Assembly: GCA_003661105.1 (NCBI GenBank)
Contig: QMVM01000076.1
Span: forward strand, 1 to 8,800
Length of the DNA stretch: 8,800 nucleotides
Reading direction: 5' to 3'
DNA from: Methanosarcinales archaeon
GTDB lineage: Archaea > Halobacteriota > Methanosarcinia > Methanosarcinales > Methanogasteraceae
Below the pieces are notes generated by a model, which had not been told where the DNA came from, did no database searches, and was given only the letters and a program-made list of their open reading frames with translations. This document shows, one piece after another, positions 1 to 5,580 of the stretch (positions within the stretch are counted from its first letter, which is position 1; the number at the start of each line of letters is the position of its first letter). The translations under genes and the position numbers were made by a program.

Positions 1-1164
1 ATCCTGCTTTCATGGGCAGTTAATAGAATTATTAGTTCAGGGGCATCGGGTAGACCAATCGCGGAAAGTGATATCACCAATGGTAAGGCTACTTCATCCA
101 TTCAGTTGTTATGTGAAGCAGAAGACAGAACGATAGAGTGGAAATTGTTTAAAGTTCGAAGGGGACGTGCTGCTTCGGAAGGCAAGAGCAAACTACAGGA
201 ACTGAATTACTATGCCAAAGGAATTCAAAGCAGGATATCCGAAACTTCAGGAAAAGTTAATCTTCCTTTGTTTGTCTATTATCCTGTTAATCGTGCTGTG
301 GTGGATATTCCATTAAAGATACGTGGGAAACATCGTTTTGACCTGCTCGCAACTTATGATGATGCGCTCCGCAGCGGTGCAAATTTCAGGACTTTTTTTG
401 AGTGGTTCCGGGAGAGAGAAGACCTTGAAAATGAAATCATGGTATCACGAAATCAACAGTGTAAACTCCCTGAACCGGATACACCGGTTATATATCAGGT
501 TCCAGACCCTCAGTTAAACGCGGTCCGAAGTGCATTAACAGAATTTTTACAGGGGTTTTCAGATTTCACCATTCGAAGAAGTCCACTACGAATGGAGGTT
601 AAGAAAAACGGAAAACGTTTAACAGTAAATCAACTTTCCGGTGGAGAACTGATCTTAATCGCGATGATAGGGGACCTGGCAAGACGAATGGCAATTGCGA
701 ACTCTGAGTCCACAAAACCGCTGGAAGGTTCAGGCATTGTTCTCATAGATGAAATCGACCTGCACCTGCACCCAAGATGGCAACGGATAATCGTACATAA
801 GTTATTGGAGGTTTTTCCCAATTGCCAGTTCATTATATCCACCCATTCGCCGCATGTCATCACCCATGTGCAGCCGGAGAGTCTGTTCCTTCTTGAGCAA
901 ACGGATTCCGGCATTGTGGCAAGAAAGCCGAACGAGTCTTATGGGAAAAATGTGGATCGGGTACTTGAAGACCTTATGGGTCTGGAAACAACGCGACCTG
1001 ACGAAGTAGCTTCTGATCTTCACAGTATTTTTGAGACAATCGACGCAGGGAAACTGAAAGAAGCACAAAAAATGATTGCTGAATTGGAGCAAAAAATTGG
1101 ATATGATCCTGAATTGGTAAAGGCAGGAGTCCTCATCAAACGCAGGGAGCTGATTGGCAAATGA
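1..1164 (+). CDS. ptuA: PtuA-like (Septu / retron-Ec78 type) AAA/ABC-type ATPase, 5' partial
   Basis: The frame is open back to base 1, so the gene enters from outside. The TTG at 106 is only the first start-like codon in view, not the true start. What remains (387 codons) holds an ABC-type signature LSGGE (634-648), a Walker B strand IVLIDEID (736-759) followed by HLHP, and an H-loop STHSPH near 838-855. The Walker A is not visible and should lie in the missing roughly 50 N-terminal residues, because the opening ILLSWAVNRI and the later GRPIAESDITNG resemble the stretch just after the P-loop in PtuA-like ATPases. The charged C-terminus (LKEAQKMIAELEQKIG, then IKRRELIGK) is also typical of these proteins. 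In Septu systems the ATPase binds the HNH partner and controls its nuclease activity during phage infection. The ATGA overlap with the next gene indicates an operon. Family assignment is from recalled motifs. Whether a reverse transcriptase (retron) lies upstream cannot be seen. Confidence 0.8.
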   Translation: MLLSWAVNRIISSGASGRPIAESDITNGKATSSIQLLCEAEDRTIEWKLFKVRRGRAASEGKSKLQELNYYAKGIQSRISETSGKVNLPLFVYYPVNRAVVDIPLKIRGKHRFDLLATYDDALRSGANFRTFFEWFREREDLENEIMVSRNQQCKLPEPDTPVIYQVPDPQLNAVRSALTEFLQGFSDFTIRRSPLRMEVKKNGKRLTVNQLSGGELILIAMIGDLARRMAIANSESTKPLEGSGIVLIDEIDLHLHPRWQRIIVHKLLEVFPNCQFIISTHSPHVITHVQPESLFLLEQTDSGIVARKPNESYGKNVDRVLEDLMGLETTRPDEVASDLHSIFETIDAGKLKEAQKMIAELEQKIGYDPELVKAGVLIKRRELIGK

Positions 1165-1688
1165 AACATATTGTCAAAGATCAGGATACTCCTGGATTTG
1201 ATGAATGGAATGCACGTGCCAATGATGACTGGCAGCCAACTTATGAAGACTTGAGCGGCACAATAAAGGAGGAAGTAAAAAATTCTCTAATGAAGGAACA
1301 GGGTTATATTTGCTGCTACTGCGAGCGTCGGTTGACCGATGATGATTCCCATATTGAGCATTTCAATCCTCGAAGCAACAACGCTGCAAATCCTTTGGAT
1401 TATACTAACATGCTCTGTTCCTGCCAAAACCGATTGGAACAAGGAGAGCCTCGACATTGTGGGCATTTAAAAGGCGATTGGTTTGACAACCAGCTCCTTG
1501 TTTCACCGTTAGATCCGGACTGTGAGGGGCGTTTTGCATATACCGCAGACGGCAAAATCCAGCCTGCCACGAAATCCAGTGATGCAGCAAGAATGACAAT
1601 TGTGAAACTGGGATTGAATATTAATAAACTCTGCGCCCTTCGCAATAAAGCAATAGAGCCATTTTTGGATGAAAACTTAAGTGAGTAA
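1161..1688 (+). CDS. ptuB: PtuB-like HNH endonuclease (TIGR02646-type), truncated by in-frame TAA
   Basis: The start codon overlaps the ATPase stop (ATGA, 1161-1164), indicating translational coupling. The 175-residue product opens with MKHIVKDQDTPGFDEWN, then has a zinc-knuckle-like CCYC (51-54), the HNH core HIEHFNP (64-70) with DYTNMLCSC (80-88, N83 the likely core Asn), and a second metal-ligand cluster RHCGHLKGDW (98-107). These are the landmarks of the retron/Septu HNH family. In known systems this protein is the effector nuclease, held and positioned by the ATPase. The frame stops at TAA (1686-1688) after ENLSE, but the same frame stays open for 38 more codons of convincing family-like C-terminus, so the full protein would be about 214 residues. 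The catalytic core is complete. The lost part is the C-terminal helical region, so the product could be inactive, unstable or still partly functional. The gene is visibly more AT-rich than cofD and purM, consistent with acquisition by transfer. Confidence 0.8.
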   Translation: MKHIVKDQDTPGFDEWNARANDDWQPTYEDLSGTIKEEVKNSLMKEQGYICCYCERRLTDDDSHIEHFNPRSNNAANPLDYTNMLCSCQNRLEQGEPRHCGHLKGDWFDNQLLVSPLDPDCEGRFAYTADGKIQPATKSSDAARMTIVKLGLNINKLCALRNKAIEPFLDENLSE

Positions 1689-1805
1689 GAATTTTCTCGA
1701 TTTGTGAGTGGTTACCTCAGAAAAAATACGGGTGAAATGTTCGGAGAATTCTGGACGACTATCGATCATATATTTGTGCAAAATGTCTGGAATAAGGAAC
1801 GCTAA
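1689..1805 (+). pseudogene. Detached 3' end of the ptuB-like gene, same frame after the TAA
   Basis: Reading straight on from the TAA in the same frame gives EFSRFVSGYLRKNTG followed by EMFGEFWTTIDHIFVQ and a TAA at 1803-1805. Together with the upstream ENLSE this makes a run (LSE-x-EF...GYL...FWT) that looks like the C-terminus of TIGR02646-type nucleases. No frameshift is needed: one base change at the stop (for example TAA from GAA or CAA) restores the gene. A T-rich tract 23 bases after the second stop supports 1805 as the ancestral end. No start codon with a credible ribosome site allows separate expression. A sequencing or assembly error is an alternative. Confidence 0.7.
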
Positions 1806-1827
1806 CAAGATTAGAAGTTTGGAATAA

Positions 1828-1838
1828 TTTTATTTTTT
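1828..1838 (+). terminator. T-rich tract after the defence pair, putative archaeal terminator
   Basis: TTTTATTTTTT lies 23 bases beyond the restored end of the HNH gene. Archaeal RNA polymerase terminates at T-rich stretches without needing a hairpin, so this is a plausible end for the two-gene transcript. The same A/T stretch (TATTTTTTAA, 1831-1840) could instead serve as a TATA box for cofD, but that would imply a leader of about 60 nt. No other strong promoter was seen in 1841-1923. Confidence 0.45.
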
Positions 1839-1923
1839 AACCGAGTACAAGGATAGTTTACTGAAGTCATCAACCCCGCCCCCGAAAACCATATCACCAG
1901 ATCCAGCCAACCGGATAACCAGA

Positions 1924-2853
1924 ATGATCATACTATCAGGCGGAACCGGAACACCGAAACTCCTTTCAGGGATGAGAAGGATCATCCCGGAAGAAGAGAT
2001 CACAGTGATTGTGAACACGGCAGAGGATATGTGGGTCTCTGGAAATCTCGTCTGCCCTGACATCGACACGGTTCTGTACCTGTTCGCAGACACAATCGAT
2101 GCCGAAAAATGGTGGGGTGTCCACGACGACACATTCACAACCAACGATTCGCTGAAACGAGCCGGGCACCCTGAGATCATGCGGATCGGGGACAAGGATC
2201 GTGCAACTCATATCATGCGGTCAGACCTGCTCCGCGAGGGTAGCACCCTTACAGATGCGATCAGGGAACTGGCACGCTCATCCGGCATACGAGCCAACAT
2301 TCTTCCGATGACCGACCGCCCTGTTGCAACACACATCACCACGCCGGAGTGCGAGATGCACTTTCAGGAGTATTGGATCACATATAAAGGCGATCCTGAC
2401 GTACTTGACGTAAACATCCACGGCATCGACGATGCCGCGCCGGCTGAGGCAGTACTCTCTGCCCTTGATGACGACGATTCGGTCATCATCGGTCCGAGCA
2501 ATCCGATAACAAGCATCGGTCCGATACTGAAACTGCCAGGGATGCGCGAGATTCTACGCGAGAAGATGGTGGTTGCGGTAAGCCCTATCATCGGGGATGC
2601 GCCTGTCAGCGGACCTGCCGGAAGACTCATGCGCGCATGTGGATACTGGGTGTCCTCGGCAGGCGTACTCGAATGTTACCGCGATCTTCTGGGCGATCTT
2701 CCTGATGTCTTTATAATCGACGATGAGGACATCGAGATCGGCATCGACGGTGACATCGAGATCGTGCGTGCAGATACGATGATGACATCTGTTGATAAGA
2801 GTGAGGCATTATCCAGACGAGTTGTTGATTCGTTTCGGAATCTGCCGGTATGA
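1924..2853 (+). CDS. cofD: 2-phospho-L-lactate transferase (F420 biosynthesis), CofD
   Basis: CofD transfers the phospholactyl group of lactyl-2-diphospho-5'-guanosine to Fo, giving F420-0 and GMP, the step that joins the side chain to the deazaflavin. The 309-residue length is normal for the family. The N-terminus MIILSGGTGTPKLL carries the GGTG nucleotide-binding loop (6-9) at the place expected from other CofD proteins, which fixes the ATG at 1924. Other hallmarks are NTAED (31-35) with PDIDT (45-49), GPSNPITSIGPIL (190-202) and VSPIIGDAPVSGPAGR (219-234). The gene stands alone: no other F420 gene is in the window. No Shine-Dalgarno sequence precedes the ATG, and a leaderless or short-leader transcript is possible. 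It is cytoplasmic. Its presence indicates an F420-using archaeon. Confidence 0.95.
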   Translation: MIILSGGTGTPKLLSGMRRIIPEEEITVIVNTAEDMWVSGNLVCPDIDTVLYLFADTIDAEKWWGVHDDTFTTNDSLKRAGHPEIMRIGDKDRATHIMRSDLLREGSTLTDAIRELARSSGIRANILPMTDRPVATHITTPECEMHFQEYWITYKGDPDVLDVNIHGIDDAAPAEAVLSALDDDDSVIIGPSNPITSIGPILKLPGMREILREKMVVAVSPIIGDAPVSGPAGRLMRACGYWVSSAGVLECYRDLLGDLPDVFIIDDEDIEIGIDGDIEIVRADTMMTSVDKSEALSRRVVDSFRNLPV

Positions 2854-2873
2854 GCATCAAGGTAAGAGGGTGA

Positions 2874-2892
2874 GTTGGTAGTCCCGGTGAAA
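2874..2892 (+). repeat. Copy 1 of a short element shared with 3622-3639
   Basis: GTTGGTAGTCCCGGTGAAA here and GTTGGAAGTCCCGTGAAA at 3622-3639 differ by one substitution and one extra G. Both lie 15 or fewer bases upstream of an A/T box that looks like a promoter. This could be a regulatory site or a chance or relic repeat. Confidence 0.4.
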
Positions 2893-2907
2893 AGCTGGGT
2901 GACAGGG

Positions 2908-2915
2908 TTTATTAA
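2908..2915 (+). promoter_or_regulatory. Putative TATA box for the tRNA-Arg / JAMM transcript
   Basis: TTTATTAA matches the archaeal TATA pattern. Initiation about 27 bases from its centre falls near 2939, some 12 bases before the tRNA 5' end, a normal pre-tRNA leader for RNase P. A second A/T stretch, ACATACATAT (2931-2940), is too near the tRNA to be the box. Confidence 0.45.
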
Positions 2916-2950
2916 CACCAGCACCGATTCACATACATATCCGAAGCCAA

Positions 2951-3025
2951 GGGCCTGTGGCTTAGCCAGGATATAGCGCCGGCCTTCTAAGCCGGACGTC
3001 CCGGGTTCGAATCCCGGCGGGTCCG
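2951..3025 (+). tRNA. tRNA-Arg, anticodon TCT
   Basis: A full cloverleaf can be drawn. The acceptor stem GGGCCTG pairs with CGGGTCC (3018-3024) with two G-U pairs. A D-arm follows. The anticodon stem CCGGC/GCCGG encloses the loop CTTCTAA, giving anticodon TCT, which reads AGA and AGG as arginine. After a 5-nt variable loop comes the T-arm CCGGG-TTCGAAT-CCCGG. The discriminator is G at 3025. CCA is not encoded (TAG follows) and no intron is present. Length is 75 nt. A protease gene starts five bases after the discriminator, so the two are probably transcribed together. Confidence 0.95.
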
Positions 3026-3030
3026 TAGAG

Positions 3031-3426
3031 ATGCGAGCAAAAGAGATCAGGGGAATTGCACGTGAGACGCTCGAGTTCATACTCGAAGTGAGTAAATCCA
3101 CTGCACCAAACGAATTCGCAGGGCTGTTGCGCGCGGAGGATGGGGTCATCACCGAAGTGGTCGTGCTGCCGGGAACCGAGTCGTCCGAGGTGAGCGCGGT
3201 CATGCACATCTACATGCTGCCGATGATCTCGGTCGCAGGCTCGGTGCATAGCCACCCGACACCAAATACCAGACCCTCTCAGCATGACCTGTCCCTGTTT
3301 ACACGGACAGGCAACTGCCACATCATCGTCGGTTTCCCGTACAACGAGCATAGCTGGACGTGCTACGACGTCTATGGAGCACGGAGAAAACTCCCTGTCC
3401 TCGATGTCGACTTTGGCGACGTGTGA
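3031..3426 (+). CDS. JAMM/MPN+ zinc metalloprotease (archaeal AfJAMM / desampylase type)
   Basis: This is a compact 131-residue single-domain MPN+ protein. The JAMM motif is complete: Glu28 in NEFAGLL, then His73-Ser-His75, seven residues, Ser83 and Asp86, the canonical HxHx7Sx2D set that binds zinc and activates water. It resembles Archaeoglobus AfJAMM in size and in the N-terminal helix preceding the catalytic Glu. Archaeal members characterised in haloarchaea cleave isopeptide bonds of ubiquitin-like SAMP modifiers and can release the sulphur-carrier forms. The substrate here is inferred, not shown. The ATG at 3031 is five bases after tRNA-Arg, leaving no room for its own promoter or Shine-Dalgarno site. 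tRNA 3' processing would leave an mRNA with a 5-nt leader. No SAMP or E1-like gene is in the window. Cytoplasmic. Confidence 0.88.
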   Translation: MRAKEIRGIARETLEFILEVSKSTAPNEFAGLLRAEDGVITEVVVLPGTESSEVSAVMHIYMLPMISVAGSVHSHPTPNTRPSQHDLSLFTRTGNCHIIVGFPYNEHSWTCYDVYGARRKLPVLDVDFGDV

Positions 3427-3443
3427 TGCGGTGAAGTCTTAAG

Positions 3444-3600
3444 GATTCGTGGTATTTGCCACCATTCATGAATGCGCAGCATAGGCGCAGCCATCTCTTG
3501 GTGCTGATTTTATCACGAATTACACGAATCGAGTAGATCGGTGGAAATCACTGTATCATTAGATAGTGCCGATTCGTCCAAAGCGTGGGCATTCGTGTTC
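3444..3600 (+). repeat. Cluster of ATTCGT(G) repeats in both orientations
   Basis: Within the 253-bp gap 3427-3679 there are five copies of an ATTCGT core: GATTCGTG (3444-3451), CACGAAT (3514-3520) and CACGAATC (3523-3530) inverted, GATTCGTC (3571-3578) and ATTCGTG (3591-3597). The first and third form an exact 8-bp inverted repeat. The inverted block ACGAATTACACGAAT (3515-3529) is the tightest unit. Nothing in this gap looks like a coding region. It may be the remnant of a small intergenic repeat family, a multi-copy operator or a chance cluster. Confidence 0.45.
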
Positions 3601-3621
3601 GATGCAAGTGCCAGAGCCCGG

Positions 3622-3639
3622 GTTGGAAGTCCCGTGAAA
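3622..3639 (+). repeat. Copy 2 of the short element at 2874-2892
   Basis: GTTGGAAGTCCCGTGAAA lies directly before the BRE/TATA of the GvpD-like gene, as copy 1 lies before the tRNA-Arg box. CGGG (3619-3622) and CCCG (3631-3634) could form a small 4-bp hairpin that superficially resembles a tRNA T-arm. Confidence 0.4.
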
Positions 3640-3641
3640 TC

Positions 3642-3656
3642 CAAAAAGTTATTAAG
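3642..3656 (+). promoter_or_regulatory. BRE + TATA box giving a leaderless GvpD-like transcript
   Basis: CAAAAAG (BRE-like) is followed by TTATTAAG. Twenty-seven bases from the box centre is 3679-3680, the A of the ATG, so the transcript is probably leaderless. This agrees with the absence of a Shine-Dalgarno site. The nearer A/T run ACATATATTA (3666-3675) is too close to the start to act as its box. Confidence 0.55.
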
Positions 3657-3679
3657 AATCAGGACACATATATTAGTAC

Positions 3680-5122
3680 ATGATTCCAGAAGAGATAAAG
3701 AATTTTCTGTCTCATGAGGGGGGCAGTTCGCTAATTATACAGGGAAATCCGGGTAGCGGCAAAACCATTCTGGCACTTGAACTGATGGATGCGCTCCTGG
3801 ATTGCAATCCCATGTATCTCACCACGAGGTTGACAAGTGATGCAGTGTACCGTTATTTTCCACGACTGCGTCAGAGACAGGAGGAGATTAATGTCATCGA
3901 ATCGAGAGACACGTTTTGGGATAAATTTTTTACAAAGGCAGATTCCAACGAATTGCGTGTCGAAAGGGGCGCTTTTGAGATGTACGGGGCGCTTGACGAT
4001 CCCGACAGGACTGATATAACCGAATTTGATAGGGTATGCGACCGGGTTGATGAGTTCCTGCCTGAAAGATCGTTGCTCGTACTGGACAGCATCGAAGGGT
4101 TGTGCGATAAATATAAAGTGAGCGAAAAGTTTTTCGTTGGCCTCATCAACCGATGCCTGATCGAACCTGCACATACCAAGGTCGTCATCGTCCTTGAGAA
4201 GATGGGGAAGACGGAGATTGACTATCTCGCAGACGGTGTGATCTCGATGCATCAGATGGATCGCGATGGCAGACGTATGCGGATGCTGTCCATCGATAAA
4301 CTGCGCGGTACCGCTATAAACCAACCAAATTACTTGTTCACTCTGAAAAACGGGAGATTCCGGAGTTTTAATGCGTTTAAGACAATGTATCCGGAAGAGT
4401 ACCTACCGTTTGAGCCGATCCCGAATACCAAGACTCATTATTCGACTGGAAACAGTGATCTGGATGAGATATTCGGAGGATACCGGATCGGGAGTTATAT
4501 CCTGCTGGAAACGGGTGAGAATGTCGATAATTTCTTTTACACGCTGCCGATGCTGACCGCTGCAAACATTGTGAGCCAGGACGGTAGCGCGGTTATACTC
4601 TCGGTCAGCGGTGCAGGACCGAGCGAGGTCAAGAACAACGTCTTTGAGTACGGGTTGAGCGATAAATTGAACTCATTTCGGGTCGTGACCGAGGAGAATC
4701 CCGAAGAGCCAGTAACCGAGGATTTCGTCGTGGCTTATGACAAGGAACGCGTCTCAAGCAACTTCAATATACTTGAGAGGGAGATTGCGAAACTGCGGGC
4801 AGAGCGAGGCGGAGACGTGGTGAAGATCGTGGACTACGAGATTCTTGAGACGATGCTCGACATGCAGGCGCTTAAAAGGACGATCCTATCAGATAAGAAG
4901 TATACCGCTGCGAATAAGATCCTGACGATAGCGATATGCAAACACAGCATCGCGCCCGAGGTCAAGAAAACGCTTGCGAACATCTCAGATATCCATATAA
5001 GAGTCAATAAATATAATGACACAATGGTACTCTATGGCGAGAAGCCGACGACGAGTGTATATGTGATCGAACCTGATGTCAGACGCGGATACAAGGACGT
5101 CAAACTGACCTTGATGCGATGA
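3680..5122 (+). CDS. GvpD-family (PF07088-like) RecA/KaiC-type P-loop protein, two half-domains
   Basis: The N-terminus (IPEEIKNFLSHEGGSSLII) leads into a perfect Walker A, GNPGSGKT (22-29), a YLTTRL segment (46-51) and Walker B LLVLDSIEG (132-140, Asp136), as in GvpD and RAD55/KaiC-like ATPases. A second half begins near residue 255 with STGNSDLDEIFGG, the standard KaiC-domain opening. The loop that should carry the second Walker A reads ETGENVDN (277-284) and lacks GK[ST], so that half probably does not hydrolyse ATP. In haloarchaea GvpD represses gas-vesicle genes by acting on the activator GvpE. No gvp structural gene is visible here, and relatives occur in archaea without gas vesicles, so a general ATP-dependent regulatory or signalling role is inferred. 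The promoter suggests a leaderless mRNA. The stop overlaps the start of the zinc-ribbon gene (ATGA), implying coupled production and a possible shared function. Length 480 residues. Cytoplasmic. Confidence 0.8.
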   Translation: MIPEEIKNFLSHEGGSSLIIQGNPGSGKTILALELMDALLDCNPMYLTTRLTSDAVYRYFPRLRQRQEEINVIESRDTFWDKFFTKADSNELRVERGAFEMYGALDDPDRTDITEFDRVCDRVDEFLPERSLLVLDSIEGLCDKYKVSEKFFVGLINRCLIEPAHTKVVIVLEKMGKTEIDYLADGVISMHQMDRDGRRMRMLSIDKLRGTAINQPNYLFTLKNGRFRSFNAFKTMYPEEYLPFEPIPNTKTHYSTGNSDLDEIFGGYRIGSYILLETGENVDNFFYTLPMLTAANIVSQDGSAVILSVSGAGPSEVKNNVFEYGLSDKLNSFRVVTEENPEEPVTEDFVVAYDKERVSSNFNILEREIAKLRAERGGDVVKIVDYEILETMLDMQALKRTILSDKKYTAANKILTIAICKHSIAPEVKKTLANISDIHIRVNKYNDTMVLYGEKPTTSVYVIEPDVRRGYKDVKLTLMR

Positions 5123-5460
5123 AGGGTGTTTACGGGTTTAAGGTATGTCCATTCTGCGGTGGGTCGGTAGAATATGCCGGGATTGCGAGCGGGCATATAT
5201 TTCCAGCAGCGCACATGGGCCAGATGTATTTGTGCAACAGATGTGGGTATAAGGGAAGTTTCATTCTTGAGATGGATGATGCGGAAGAGGTTAAGGAGGG
5301 CCAGGTGGAATGTCAACAGCTCAGGGAGGCGGGGAAGTTGAAAACCCCGTCTTTCGGATTTCCGGATAAATGGACATGGTTCTGGAGGGCTTATCTGGCT
5401 TTGCTGATGGTGATATTGGTATTTGGTTCATGTGCGAATCTATATGGGATGTTTCGATAG
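5119..5460 (+). CDS. Small zinc-ribbon protein with one C-terminal membrane helix
   Basis: The 113-residue protein has a zinc ribbon made of Cys10-Pro-Phe-Cys13-Gly and Cys39-Asn-Arg-Cys42-Gly-Tyr, separated by a 25-residue loop with two His (26, 32). A charged linker (about 52-80) follows, then a tail FWRAYLALLMVILVFG (about 88-103) that can form a single membrane helix, with a short end carrying Arg113. There is no signal peptide, so the zinc ribbon most likely faces the cytoplasm as a tail-anchored protein. It overlaps the GvpD-like gene by four bases and has no Shine-Dalgarno site of its own, so translation is probably coupled. A natural reading is that it tethers the ATPase or a nucleic acid to the membrane, but this is inference. 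I do not recognise a named family beyond a generic zinc ribbon. Confidence 0.75.
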   Translation: MKGVYGFKVCPFCGGSVEYAGIASGHIFPAAHMGQMYLCNRCGYKGSFILEMDDAEEVKEGQVECQQLREAGKLKTPSFGFPDKWTWFWRAYLALLMVILVFGSCANLYGMFR

Positions 5461-5495
5461 GAACTCATGCCAAACTTCTGCAAATCCGTTACAAA

Positions 5496-5580
5496 CAGGA
5501 AGCAACGACAGATATATGTGTGATTGAACTCGATGTCTCAATGTAAATATAAGGACGTTAAACTGACCCCGGTGAGATAA
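5496..5580 (+). pseudogene. Decayed copy of the 3' end of the GvpD-like gene
   Basis: These 85 bases align along their whole length with 5039-5122, the last 28 codons of the GvpD-like gene, with one inserted base. Codon for codon, QEATTDICVIELDV matches EKPTTSVYVIEPDV. A TAA (5544-5546) and a +1 shift follow, and then YKDVKLTPVR-stop matches YKDVKLTLMR-stop. By hand count about 57 of 84 positions agree. TAYAAGGACGTYAAACTGAC is the best-kept run. Upstream of 5496 I cannot extend the match. Its final TAA shares its last A with the symporter ATG (TAATG). Confidence 0.8.
5571..5576 (+). promoter_or_regulatory. Shine-Dalgarno site of the symporter gene
   Basis: GGTGAG sits three bases before the ATG at 5580 and is complementary to the 16S 3' tail (CACCTCC) encoded at 8593-8599 of this same window. 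It lies inside the relic tail, replacing the TTGATGCG of the intact copy, so the site may have arisen as the relic decayed. Confidence 0.5.

Noticed and set aside
106..108. TTG as the start codon of the ATPase
   Set aside because: The frame is open to base 1 and already encodes family-like sequence there, while the ATPase Walker A is still missing, so the true start is upstream of the window.
1686..1688. Recoding of the stop in the HNH gene, as with pyrrolysine in methanogens
   Set aside because: Pyrrolysine uses TAG; this codon is TAA. No selenocysteine-type TGA is involved either.
2676..3351. Two minus-strand open frames across the tRNA and JAMM gene, with peptide runs such as PPGFEPGTSGLEG and PAGIRTRDVRLRRP
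   Set aside because: These runs are the antisense translation of tRNA-Arg, a familiar source of false proteins. The frames also lie over cofD and a complete JAMM gene.
3617..3636. tRNA T-arm-like stretch CCCGGGTTGGAAGTCCCG
   Set aside because: It lacks the TTCRANY loop, and no acceptor, D or anticodon arms can be drawn around it.
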